Positions 1 through 8,111 of a DNA stretch of 64,000 nt are shown piece after piece. Numbering within the stretch: position 1 is the first letter of the stretch; every line of letters starts with the position of its first letter. The stretch lies in NCBI RefSeq assembly GCF_000255655.1, contig NZ_JH636435.1, positions 2,256,658 through 2,320,657 of the forward strand, written 5' to 3'. A program made the position numbers and the translations under genes. The notes beneath the pieces are model-generated. The model saw only the letters and a list, made by a program, of their open reading frames with translations, was not told where the DNA came from and searched no databases. This DNA comes from Schlesneria paludicola DSM 18645 (lineage in GTDB: Bacteria; Planctomycetota; Planctomycetia; Planctomycetales; Planctomycetaceae).

Positions 1-628
1 ACCTGCTGGCTCGATATCCGTTCCGGAGAAATTCTACCGAGCGACCCTCGAAACGGTCCCGCGGACATCCGCTTAATGACGACAAAGGTGGGATTCTGCC
101 AACTCAGGGAAATCGGCCTGGCGAAGTGCGAGCAGTTGCAGTGGGCGGCCGTCGACTTCAAACACACGTCCAGCATCATCGCGATCAACCACCTCTTCTC
201 GATTCACACGACTCCGAATCCGACGAACTTCGTGTTTCGAGATGATCACGCACGGCGAAGGGGAGTGGCTGAGCCGAACGAAAAGCGTCATCAGCCCGAT
301 CTCAAACTCGGCGCATTGTAATCCCATGATCTACGAGGGCTCAGGCCTCGCTTCAATTCGACAGTGACAAGTCTTGCTCCGCGCAAAAACGTGAGCCCGG
401 TTCACGTCCAAGACAACAGCGACCGTGTGGCGCAAGCGACGGCACATACGATCATTTTGACGTCACGAGCGGCAGTGACTTACTGATTGCGAAACGGAAT
501 TGAAGGTCAAACCCTGCAATGTCCGATTGGTATACCGTGTGCTTGCGAATACGAGCGCATCAGGTGTTGGAGTTGACAGCCTAAATGGTCCAGGCATAAA
601 CCATCGCGACCGTCACAGGAGTGCTGTT
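1..628. other. Window edge, no gene assigned
   Basis: A plus-strand frame is open from the window edge to a stop near 324 and a minus-strand frame is open over about 73-327. Neither encodes a family I recognise, and the two are antisense to each other, so I cannot choose. The plus frame could be the 3' end of a gene starting outside the window. Positions 330-628 hold no convincing gene; they carry the upstream region and ribosome site of the next gene. Confidence 0.4.
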
Positions 629-1102
629 TTGAATCGGCTGATTTCATTGGTGATGCTCGTCGTATTCGCTGTGCAGCACTTGATGTGCTGCTGCACCGGA
701 ACCGAGCCGCACGCATGTCATCAGAAACATTTCGCGACAGAACCCGTATGTGACGCAATACCAAGTGACGACAAGGCCGATTTACACTCGTGCGGTCACA
801 AGCACGCCGCACTGCCTCAACACCAGAGCCACGAACACCACGGCCCAGAGCAAGAGGACTGTCCTTGCGATCATTCGCATCAGCACCACTTTTGTATTGG
901 CTCGCATGTCTTCTTCGTTTCGGCACCGCGTGCCGAAGTCTCGCAGCCGGTCGCGGTCTTTGATTTCGCACTCGACTCATTCGCAGGTCTCATCCGGAAT
1001 GCGATGATCGAATTGTCGACAGGATGTCGCCACGGCGTTGACGCATGTCCGCCGCTCTCGTCATGTCCACAACGATCGGCGATTTGCGTCTATCGAATTT
1101 AG
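629..1102 (+). CDS. Secreted His/Cys-rich small protein, possibly metal-binding
   Basis: About 157 residues from a TTG start chosen because AGGAG lies 7 nt upstream (618-622) and because the protein then begins directly with a signal-like hydrophobic stretch (LNRLISLVMLVVFAVQHLM, residues 1-19) ending at a CCC cluster. The middle (residues about 30-90) is packed with His and Cys (HACHQKH, HSCGHKH, HQSHEHHG, CPCDHSHQHHFC), which suggests binding of a transition metal outside the cytoplasm. Proteins of this composition are, from general knowledge, often found near heavy-metal efflux genes in planctomycetes; here no RND transporter is present, only the small protein that follows about 210 bp downstream. 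A 44-residue longer frame upstream exists but lacks a signal-like start. Function is inferred from composition only. Confidence 0.65.
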   Translation: MNRLISLVMLVVFAVQHLMCCCTGTEPHACHQKHFATEPVCDAIPSDDKADLHSCGHKHAALPQHQSHEHHGPEQEDCPCDHSHQHHFCIGSHVFFVSAPRAEVSQPVAVFDFALDSFAGLIRNAMIELSTGCRHGVDACPPLSSCPQRSAICVYRI

Positions 1103-1316
1103 ACACTTCGTCCCTCGCCCTGCTGTAGGCCGATCACGATATCGGCCCGTGGTGCAGATCCATTTTACGCCCAATCCCCGCAACACGCGGCGCGAGGGCA
1201 CTTGATCATCTGGAGTTCTGGCGCCTCGTCGTGACGTCGCGTTGTTCGTCTTCATCCTGTGATGAGACCCCGCGTCACTGCGCCTCGACTCGACCTGAAG
1301 AAACCGAGGAAGAACG

Positions 1317-1832
1317 ATGTATTTTCGAGCCGTTCAGACATTGGATGCCCTGTTACTTGCGTCGATTTATACTCTGGCCTTGGCGGCATACATGTTCGGT
1401 TCGCCCCCCGCAAACGGAGGCGAACTCGGTCACGCCCAAGTGGGACCACACAAGGGGACGCTGATTGAGCTGGGCGAGGAAGAATATCACGCCGAGTTCG
1501 TGCTCGACGAAAAAACGCACACCGTATCGATCTACCTGCTGGATGGTGCCGCCAAGAATTACGTTCCGATCCCCGCAAGGGAGATCACGGTGACCCTGAA
1601 GCATGACGGCAAAACAGAGGCATTCAAACTCAAAGCCAAGGCACAAAAGACGGATCCGCCCGGCCTATCGTCGATGTACACACGGAAGGACGAAGAGCTT
1701 GTCCACGACCTTCATCGCAAAGGAAGCGATCCTCGGTTGATGCTCAAGATCGATGACAAACCGTACCTGGCAAAGATCCAGCTCTCCCATCAAGGCCACG
1801 ATCACAAGCACGAACCGAAATCCACAAAATAG
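1317..1832 (+). CDS. Secreted planctomycete protein, His-rich C terminus
   Basis: 171 residues, ATG start preceded by GAGGAAG about 5 nt upstream. Residues 1-27 form a hydrophobic N-terminal segment (signal or anchor). The body contains HKGTLIELGEEEYHAEFVLD and a beta-rich region with an IYLLDG motif, a pattern I associate with small planctomycete proteins encoded beside cation-efflux systems, and ends with HQGHDHKHEPK, a likely metal ligand cluster. It follows the His-rich gene on the same strand, so a shared role in metal handling is plausible but the two are 214 bp apart and need not be one operon. No enzyme motif is visible. Confidence 0.7.
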   Translation: MYFRAVQTLDALLLASIYTLALAAYMFGSPPANGGELGHAQVGPHKGTLIELGEEEYHAEFVLDEKTHTVSIYLLDGAAKNYVPIPAREITVTLKHDGKTEAFKLKAKAQKTDPPGLSSMYTRKDEELVHDLHRKGSDPRLMLKIDDKPYLAKIQLSHQGHDHKHEPKSTK

Positions 1833-1863
1833 GCCAACGGAATCCGATGCGAATCGGTACTGG

Positions 1864-1948
1864 CCCACCCGGCGGATGAAGTCTGTCCAGACTTGCCGCT
1901 GGGTGGGGTACCTGCCGGTCCTGCGCCCCTTGTTCAAGGGACGCAGGA
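1864..1948. terminator. Two tandem hairpins between convergent genes
   Basis: Hairpin one (1864-1907) pairs CCCACCCGGCGG with CCGCTGGGTGGG (one mismatch) around an inner perfect stem AAGTCTG-tc-CAGACTT. Hairpin two (1919-1948) pairs TCCTGCGCCCCTTG with CAAGGGACGCAGGA, 13 of 14 pairs, loop TT. They lie between the plus-strand gene ending at 1832 and the minus-strand sulfatase ending at 2028, so they may stop transcription from both sides. Neither has a clear T tract. Confidence 0.6.
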
Positions 1949-2027
1949 TGACGGGCGATTCGTGAATTCGGCAGTTGCAATCGCCTTATGCTGCGAGATC
2001 GGCCCACATGATCCTGCACGCGAGCAT

Positions 2028-3389
2028 TCAGCGTTTCGGGACACTGCTTGCCGCCCACGATTCGTGCGCCTGAAGAAGTTTGCAAACGAGATCAGGATGC
2101 TGTTCCGCCAGGTTACGACGCTCGGTGGGGTCCTCGGAAAGATTGGCGAGAAACAATTTCTTGTCATCGGCACTCAACTCACCACCGGAGCTGTCCTTCA
2201 CATTGCCGATCAACTTCCAATCGCCGTCCCGCACGGCCCATTGTTCACCCAGGTCCGACAGGTGCCAATGGACAAGGCCATGCGGAGTCGCCGCATCGGC
2301 GGAATTGAGAATTGGCACCAGGTTAACGCCATCGATGTCAGGTTCGACGAGCGGCACAGCGGCGAGCGCCGCCAGTGTCGGCAACCAATCACAACCATGA
2401 GCCAATTGCGAACGGGCTTCGCCTTGCGGCAATCGTCCTGGCCACGAAATGATCGCGGGAACCCGGATTCCTCCTTCGAACAGACTGAACTTGGCACCGC
2501 GGTAGATTCCCGCGCTGCCGCCGCCAAGATGCGCTCGCTCTTCGGTCGAATGACCGTGGTCCGATTGAAACACGACAATTGTTTTTTCTCGCAGTCCCAA
2601 TTCGTCAACCCGCTTCAGCAAGCCGCCGATTCTCTCGTCGATCGACGATACGAATGCCGCATACAGGTTTCGCGGGTAGGGCAGATCTTTGTATCGCTCG
2701 AGCCACCGCGGATCACCTTGATACGGATAGTGCGGACCATTCAAGGCGAAATAGACAAAGAAGGGCCGCTCGCGATTCGTCCCGATAAATTGCGACGCTT
2801 CCTCCACCATCAGATCCGGAAAGAAACGCCCCGGTCGCTGCACCTCGCGCCCATCCTTGTGCAGATCGTGTCGGTTCGGCCCCTGCCAGTAGAAAAAGTG
2901 TGAGAAGTTGTCGATGCAACCTCCCATATGCCCAAAGGACGTCTGAAACCCTTGAGCCAAGGGCATGGTATCTTCACTATAGCCCAGGTGCCATTTGCCA
3001 ATGTGTGCCGTTGCGTAACCGGCCGCCTTGAAGGTTTCCGCCATCGTGACTTGTGTTGTGGGCATTCCCGCAACACCCGCTGTCGAGCTGACGTTACCGG
3101 GAACACCGCCCCGCACCGGATAGCGACCCGTCAGCAGTCCGGCACGGGATGGCGAACAAACCGGTGCCGCCGCGTAGAACTGCGTCAGCCGTACGCCCCG
3201 CGCGGCCAAACCGTCGATGTGCGGGGTTTCCAGATCTTTCGCACCAAAACAATTGGCGTCGATCGTCCCCTGATCGTCGGTCAGAATCACGATGACATTC
3301 GGCTTTCCCGTCGCTTGGTCGGCAGCACTCGCCAATCCGCTGGCAGTGAAGCAAAAGAGGGCAAGAAAGAGGTGCCAGATCACGCGCAT
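2028..3389 (-). CDS. Secreted arylsulfatase-type sulfatase (CSPSR)
   Basis: 453 residues from the ATG at 3389, chosen over an in-frame start 17 codons upstream because AAGGTGA precedes it and a clean signal peptide follows (hydrophobic core, then ASA). Residues 30-42 give the metal-binding PNVIVILTDDQG; the formylglycine motif is C78-S-P-S-R, followed by AGLLTGRYP; a GKWHLG motif and an FQSDHG motif complete the alkaline-phosphatase-fold sulfatase signature. It should hydrolyse sulfate esters outside the cytoplasm after maturation of Cys78 by a formylglycine-generating enzyme, which is not in this window. The substrate cannot be read from sequence; algal or animal sulfated glycans are the usual targets in planctomycetes. 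A second sulfatase lies upstream on the same strand. Confidence 0.95.
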   Translation of the reverse strand: MRVIWHLFLALFCFTASGLASAADQATGKPNVIVILTDDQGTIDANCFGAKDLETPHIDGLAARGVRLTQFYAAAPVCSPSRAGLLTGRYPVRGGVPGNVSSTAGVAGMPTTQVTMAETFKAAGYATAHIGKWHLGYSEDTMPLAQGFQTSFGHMGGCIDNFSHFFYWQGPNRHDLHKDGREVQRPGRFFPDLMVEEASQFIGTNRERPFFVYFALNGPHYPYQGDPRWLERYKDLPYPRNLYAAFVSSIDERIGGLLKRVDELGLREKTIVVFQSDHGHSTEERAHLGGGSAGIYRGAKFSLFEGGIRVPAIISWPGRLPQGEARSQLAHGCDWLPTLAALAAVPLVEPDIDGVNLVPILNSADAATPHGLVHWHLSDLGEQWAVRDGDWKLIGNVKDSSGGELSADDKKLFLANLSEDPTERRNLAEQHPDLVCKLLQAHESWAASSVPKR

Positions 3390-3448
3390 CAAACATTCAC
3401 CTTTCAATGAAATTGAATTGTTTCCAACCGGCAACTTCATTTGATTTC

Positions 3449-3582
3449 CTCGTTGCCAAGCTCCCGCCAGGTAATGCCTCTCGCGATTCGATTTTCGGTC
3501 GAGCAGGAAAGTGGTCTCGGACCGACGTACGCATTCCTAATTTGTACGAAGCGTTGCCAATCGAGGGGAGCTTGGCAACGAG
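3449..3582. repeat. Perfect 17-bp inverted repeat, 134-bp element
   Basis: CTCGTTGCCAAGCTCCC at 3449-3465 is matched by its exact reverse complement at 3566-3582, separated by 100 bp. A second copy of CGTTGCCAA at 3552-3560 can pair locally with TTGGCAACG at 3572-3580, so two alternative foldings exist. The element fills the gap between the two sulfatase genes. It could be a small dispersed palindromic or MITE-like repeat, or the terminator of the upstream sulfatase plus a leader structure for the next one. Confidence 0.65.
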
Positions 3583-3676
3583 AAAAACCTACTGGAAATG
3601 AGGAGAGTGAGGCAAGGTGGGTACGTCCAGACCAGAACAGCCCTTCGATGAAGTCTGATTCATGAACTTACGTCAC

Positions 3677-5137
3677 TCATTCATCGGGCAGCAATCCCGC
3701 CAGCGATAGAGCATCGCCCGTCTGCTGCTGGGCCTTTCGCAACGCCTTGGCGAGTCGCGTGATTTGGACACGATACTGAGGATCGCCAGCCAGATCTTTC
3801 AGCTCATACGGATCGTCTGCAACGTGGTAAAGCCTGAGCGTTTTCGCATTCGGATAGACAATCAGTTTGTAGCCATCCGCTTCAATCATTCGCTGCAGCC
3901 CCAAGTATGCACCATAAATCGCCTCGTACGACGACGACGTCTGTCGCTTTTCCAGAAGCGGAACCAGACTATGAAATTCGACATGCGCTGGCTTTTCGAC
4001 ACCCGCCAATTCCAACGCGGTCGGCATGACATCTTGCAAATAGATCGGTGCGTCAATCCGCTCGCCCGCAGCGGCTTTGGGCCCCACTGCGACGAAGGGC
4101 ACTCGAACGCTGTGTTCGTATAAGTTTTGTTTGCCGACCAATCCATGTCTCCCCACCGCCAGACCATGGTCAGCCGTGAAGAAGATCCACGTGTTTTGTT
4201 CTTTACCCGACGCCTTCAGCGCATCCAGGATACGTCCGATCTGACGATCAAGGTGCGAGACGATGGCATAGTATTCGGCACGATGAACGCGGATTGCCCG
4301 TTCCGTTCGTGGAAACGGTGCGAGCTTTTCATCACGCAATGTTGGTTCGCACCCGATCAGATCCTTAAACGGATATTCGGGCAGGAAATTGACTGGCAGC
4401 GAGATCTTTTCCGGCGGATACATCTCGACAAATTCACGCGGAGATTGCCGCGGGTCATGCGGGGCATTAAACGCGACATACATGAAGAATGGTGCCGGCT
4501 CGTCGGCGGCCTGGCGGAGAAAATCGACAGCATCGTCGGCGACGATTTCACTCCAATGCCGCCCACCCTCCCAGAATCCGCCAAAGCGAGGGTCGGACGG
4601 CGACCAGGGATCAACTCGATCTGCCAGCGGACGGTTGTACCCATCGGGATGCTCTTTCGGCATGCCGCCGCGAACATGACGAACCACATCAAAACTTTTC
4701 TCGGGTGACGCCTTCACATGCCACTTGCCGGTCAGGTATGTGCGATAGCCCGCCCCCTTGAGATAACTGGGCCACCATCGCCCCGCTTCGCGTTCCTGCT
4801 CTGCTGTGTCATAAATCTTCTGTGCCCGCCAGACAGACCGGCCACTGAGCAGCATTGAGCGACTCGCGACGCAAACTGCCGGTGACCAACTGCCCATGTT
4901 GTAGCAATGAGTAAATGTGGTGCCGGAGTGAACCAGGCGATCAAAATTCGGCGTCTGAATCTCTGAATTTCCCATGGCCCGAATTGTGTCGACCGCTTGA
5001 TCGTCGGTGAACACAAACAAGACATTCGGCTTGCCACCCGCGGTATCCGGTTTGACGTTCGTCACAACAGGTTCATTCGCACACACCAATTCCGCCGCAG
5101 AGAACACCACGAAACTCATCAGTATGCGGATTCGCAT
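3677..5137 (-). CDS. Secreted sulfatase (CVASR, choline-sulfatase/iduronate-sulfatase-like)
   Basis: 486 residues from the ATG at 5137; the longer frame (to 5215) adds a charged stretch, whereas this start gives MRIRILMSFVVF, a signal peptide ending near VCA. PNVLFVFTDDQ gives metal ligands; the modification site is C89-V-A-S-R followed by SMLLSGR, i.e. the C-x-A-S-R variant rather than C-x-P-S-R. GKWHVK and FTADHGLAVGRHGLVGKQNLYEH match the iduronate/choline-sulfatase-like subgroup (the AVGRHG...K.NLYEH block is typical). It precedes the other sulfatase by about 290 bp on the same strand with a large inverted repeat between them, so both may act on one sulfated polymer. Substrate unknown. 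Confidence 0.93.
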   Translation of the reverse strand: MRIRILMSFVVFSAAELVCANEPVVTNVKPDTAGGKPNVLFVFTDDQAVDTIRAMGNSEIQTPNFDRLVHSGTTFTHCYNMGSWSPAVCVASRSMLLSGRSVWRAQKIYDTAEQEREAGRWWPSYLKGAGYRTYLTGKWHVKASPEKSFDVVRHVRGGMPKEHPDGYNRPLADRVDPWSPSDPRFGGFWEGGRHWSEIVADDAVDFLRQAADEPAPFFMYVAFNAPHDPRQSPREFVEMYPPEKISLPVNFLPEYPFKDLIGCEPTLRDEKLAPFPRTERAIRVHRAEYYAIVSHLDRQIGRILDALKASGKEQNTWIFFTADHGLAVGRHGLVGKQNLYEHSVRVPFVAVGPKAAAGERIDAPIYLQDVMPTALELAGVEKPAHVEFHSLVPLLEKRQTSSSYEAIYGAYLGLQRMIEADGYKLIVYPNAKTLRLYHVADDPYELKDLAGDPQYRVQITRLAKALRKAQQQTGDALSLAGLLPDE

Positions 5138-5226
5138 CGCAACAGCTTTCCATAAGAATCGAATTGAATCGCAAGTAGAGCATCGGCCAAATCGTCTCTC
5201 GGCCCGACCGTACAATCAACCGCAGA

Positions 5227-6228
5227 TTAAAATTCACCCACAACTTGTCCATCGTTCCTGCCGCAAAGCAACTGATAGACCCCTAATGCACTGGTCGGTT
5301 GCGTTTCGTCATCGATCGAGGTCGTGTTGATGGACTCGTTGATAAACCGGACTGATCCATCGGCCAGCAGAAATTGAGCCCCACCGATATGCTTGCTGGA
5401 AAATGCATTTCGCAAGACAACGGCACTGGCAATGCTGGGTGGGTTCATCCGATTCGATCCGTTGCGGGTAATACATTCGGGGCAATCACTCGTCGGAATC
5501 GCTGCCTGAACACGTCCGAACCAACTGGGATCCCAGTAAAAGGTATTCGCGGTGTCGCCATTCCCCCAGAACACCGTTTCGCCAACCGCAATCGTATTCG
5601 AAGTCCCATCGGTAATGTCGCGAATTCCAATCTTGGCATCTTCGACAAACACGCCGTTCCTTCGCGCGTCCGAACTGTTGTAGTAGGCGCTCAATGAGTA
5701 CGAACCACTGTTGCCCACATAGTTCGTCGCGAGGATTCCTGGAGTCTTGATTGCACCGACGACGCAGTAATTGATCGGAGGAACCGAGGGACAAACAGCA
5801 ATCTGCAGCTTGCTGGCAATTGGAATCTGATTCGCGGCGGTGACCAGCGACGTATTGAAATCGAGCTGCCCGTAAAGGGAAGCCTGATCAATAAAAGGCA
5901 GAATGAACGATGTCCACGCCCATCCGTTTGCCCTCTGGGCCCGATTGCCACGTGCCGTCAGTTGTCCGGTTTCGAAGATCATTGAGGGGGGAAATTGGTT
6001 GTGGGCGTCGTGATAGTTATGTAGTGCCAATCCGATCTGCTTCAAATTGTTCTTGCATTGCGTCCGTCGAGCCGCCTCGCGCGCCTGTTGCACTGCAGGT
6101 AAGAGTAGGGCAATGAGCACCGCGATGATCGCGATCACGACCAGCAGCTCGATCAAGGTAAAGCCCCGCCGACGGGGCAACGACCGTACTGGCGAAAGGA
6201 AAAGCGGGATGCCATTCGAAATGCTCAT
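5227..6228 (-). CDS. DUF1559 pseudopilin-like protein
   Basis: 333 residues. Residues 19-45 carry the prepilin cleavage/methylation signal [20 protein letters not shown], and the segment [28 protein letters not shown] is the diagnostic start of DUF1559. The C-terminal motif is [15 protein letters not shown], equivalent to the H-X9-DG motif of this planctomycete family. Such proteins are thought to be processed by prepilin peptidase and to sit in the envelope; planctomycete genomes have dozens of paralogs and their role is not established. The gene starts 78 bp after the end of the lipoprotein gene on the same strand, so the two may be co-transcribed, with the sulfatase following 89 bp downstream. 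Confidence 0.95.
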   Translation of the reverse strand: MSISNGIPLFLSPVRSLPRRRGFTLIELLVVIAIIAVLIALLLPAVQQAREAARRTQCKNNLKQIGLALHNYHDAHNQFPPSMIFETGQLTARGNRAQRANGWAWTSFILPFIDQASLYGQLDFNTSLVTAANQIPIASKLQIAVCPSVPPINYCVVGAIKTPGILATNYVGNSGSYSLSAYYNSSDARRNGVFVEDAKIGIRDITDGTSNTIAVGETVFWGNGDTANTFYWDPSWFGRVQAAIPTSDCPECITRNGSNRMNPPSIASAVVLRNAFSSKHIGGAQFLLADGSVRFINESINTTSIDDETQPTSALGVYQLLCGRNDGQVVGEF

Positions 6229-6306
6229 TCTGAAAACCTTTTAAAACGTTTCGTTTGTCAATGAGAATCAGGGATCGTCGAAAGCCAACGGACGAATGAG
6301 CGCAAA

Positions 6307-6747
6307 TCAGCCCGTATACGGCTTCTCGGCCTTGATGGGGCCGTCCCCCTTCAAGTCGAAATCAAAGGTGTTGCGGCCCGATTCAACCGTGCGGAAGAGA
6401 TCGGACTTCACGTTGTAAGCGGCAGGCACCACTTCGGGGGTCGTCTTCTCGGGACTAATCGCATCGGCAGTGCTGATCGTGACCCGGTTCTTGCCGATCC
6501 ATGCCCCCTTGGAGCTGCCAGAGAAAACCAGCTGATACCGGCCATCATTGTCAGTCTTACCGAATGCAGGCGCTCCCTTGCCCTCCTGCGGCGTAAAGAT
6601 CAGAAACGCCTTGGGAAGCGGCTTGCCATCAAGCAACACCTGGCCGGAAACCGAGGCGAGATTCGCGTTTCCTCCACACCCGCAAAGAAGCACGGACAAC
6701 ACAATCATTGACGCAGTCATTGTTCGAAAACGGCATTTGACAAACAT
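6307..6747 (-). CDS. Carboxypeptidase-regulatory-like lipoprotein
   Basis: About 146 residues from the ATG at 6747; a TTG 12 codons upstream is possible but less natural. The N terminus is a lipoprotein signal with lipobox LLCGC followed by GGNANLASVSGQVLLDGKPLPKAFLIFTPQEG, a prealbumin/carboxypeptidase-regulatory-like beta-sandwich in which the VSGQVLLDGKPL start and the DGRY turn (DNDGRYQLVF) are typical. It lacks any enzyme domain. Genes of this type sit next to DUF1559 pseudopilin genes throughout planctomycetes, as here, suggesting a joint envelope function that remains unknown. Confidence 0.88.
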   Translation of the reverse strand: MFVKCRFRTMTASMIVLSVLLCGCGGNANLASVSGQVLLDGKPLPKAFLIFTPQEGKGAPAFGKTDNDGRYQLVFSGSSKGAWIGKNRVTISTADAISPEKTTPEVVPAAYNVKSDLFRTVESGRNTFDFDLKGDGPIKAEKPYTG

Positions 6748-7195
6748 GTCGTCCCATTGAAATTGAGGAATCTTGAAACCCAAACGGCGAAGAGAGACGC
6801 AGGCGTCACCTCAGCGGTGGCAGGAATAAGTGCCTTTGAGTTGGAATGAATCAAGCGCGGCAAATGACGAGTGCCACACCAGACGCAGCCGCCACACCAC
6901 AAAGATCACCATTTTTGTCGTGATTTAATTTATCGAATGATGGTTGTCAATATTCAAAATATTCTGGAGTACTGATTTCCAAATAAAGCACGATAAAAAC
7001 GCGTTTTTATTTGCAACTCTACACAAGAAGCAGACGATCCGGCAGCACAGGGAACTTCAGTCAGCTCATCAATCGCGAGCGGATTGGCCACGCATCACAA
7101 TCCCCGTCGAAGCGATCCACGCGTCATTCTCATCAACGACAATTAATTTGTTTTTGTTGACAAAATATTTGATTTCGGCAACGAGAACAAATACG
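6748..7195. promoter_or_regulatory. AT-rich divergent promoter region
   Basis: 448 bp between the minus-strand lipoprotein gene and the plus-strand GntR gene. It is clearly more AT-rich than its surroundings from about 6900 on. It holds the 18-bp palindrome at 6993-7010 and a TTGACA at 7157-7162 that could be a -35 element, although I see no well-spaced -10. A longer frame from 6944 runs through it into the regulator but shows no protein-like composition, so I start the gene at 7196. Confidence 0.5.
6993..7010. promoter_or_regulatory. 18-bp perfect palindrome, candidate operator
   Basis: ATAAAAACGCGTTTTTAT is a perfect palindrome about 185 bp upstream of the GntR/FCD regulator start, inside the AT-rich divergent region. 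GntR/FadR-type regulators bind palindromes and often control their own promoter, so this is a candidate operator; the link to this regulator is inference. Confidence 0.4.
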
Positions 7196-8110
7196 ATGCC
7201 GCTCATGTTGATCGCAACTTACATCAAAGATGACTTGGCGGCGCGGCTGAAGTCCGGGCATGGATTGCCGGCTCCACTGACCATTGATTCGCTGGCCGCC
7301 CACTACGACGTCAGTTTCACGCCGGTGCGAACCGCCCTGGCAGAACTGATCGAAGAAGGGCTACTCGAGAAGGGGCCGAACCGTCGGCTCGTCGTTCGGC
7401 AGCCCCAAGGCTCTTCTCCTGAAGAGTTGCACGCGATTCGCCCGCCAACACCGCCCTCGCGACCTCGAGATCCGTTCGAAGTCGTCGCCAACGATCTGGT
7501 ACAGCTGAGTCTGCAGGGAAGGGCGGTCTACCTGCGAGAAGAAGTGACGGCTGAAAAGTATGAAATCAGCCGATCCGCCATTCGAAACATCCTGCATCGT
7601 CTGGCCGGCGAAGGAATGCTCGATCACATCCCTCGACGAGGGTGGCGGCTGCGACCGTTTCGCCAGAATGACCTGCAAGCATTCGTCGAAGTGCGTGAGG
7701 TGCTCGAGCTCAAGGCTTTAGAGCTGGCTCGCCCAAAGCTTGTCAACGACGAACTTCAGCGAATGCTGGATGCGAACCCATTTCCCGCATCACCCGATGC
7801 GGCCCCCCAAATTGACGAGTCACTCCATCAGTACCTGATCAACACGGCTGGCAATACCTATATCCGAGATTTCTTCGCACGTCAGGGGCGGTACTTTCGT
7901 CTGATGTTCCAGTGGGAAGACCACGCATATGACATCGCCGTTGAGACCATCCGCCAACACCGTGAGATTCTGACAGCACTTATCGAGGGGCGCTGGACGG
8001 CGGCCCGCAAAGCACTGTCCTATCACATCCTCCATAACCACCCCATCCTCAGCCGGGTTGCCGCAATCAAAGCGACACGTCCGGCCGAGATCGATCAGGA
8101 AACGGCCTGA
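7196..8110 (+). CDS. GntR/FadR-type regulator with two winged helices and FCD domain
   Basis: 304 residues from the ATG at 7196; the frame is open 84 codons further upstream but that part is AT-rich and not protein-like. Residues about 10-75 form a GntR-type winged helix (LTIDSLAAHYDVSFTPVRTA then LIEEGLLEKGPNRRLVV). Residues about 105-155 form a second winged helix with the same architecture (REEVTAEKYEISRSAIRNIL then LAGEGMLDHIPRRGWRLRPF). Residues about 160-285 are a helical FCD-type ligand domain (LQAFVEVREVLELKALELA, ... HREILTALIEGRWTAARKAL). Normal FadR-type regulators carry one winged helix, about 230-250 residues in total. The stop is 1 nt before the ATG of the PSD1 gene, so it very likely controls that cluster. 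Ligand unknown, probably a small carboxylate. Confidence 0.88.
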   Translation: MPLMLIATYIKDDLAARLKSGHGLPAPLTIDSLAAHYDVSFTPVRTALAELIEEGLLEKGPNRRLVVRQPQGSSPEELHAIRPPTPPSRPRDPFEVVANDLVQLSLQGRAVYLREEVTAEKYEISRSAIRNILHRLAGEGMLDHIPRRGWRLRPFRQNDLQAFVEVREVLELKALELARPKLVNDELQRMLDANPFPASPDAAPQIDESLHQYLINTAGNTYIRDFFARQGRYFRLMFQWEDHAYDIAVETIRQHREILTALIEGRWTAARKALSYHILHNHPILSRVAAIKATRPAEIDQETA

Positions 8111-8111
8111 A

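Noticed and set aside
1893-2903. 336-codon plus-strand frame
   Set aside because: It is antisense to the sulfatase gene whose catalytic motifs are clear; its product resembles no protein family.
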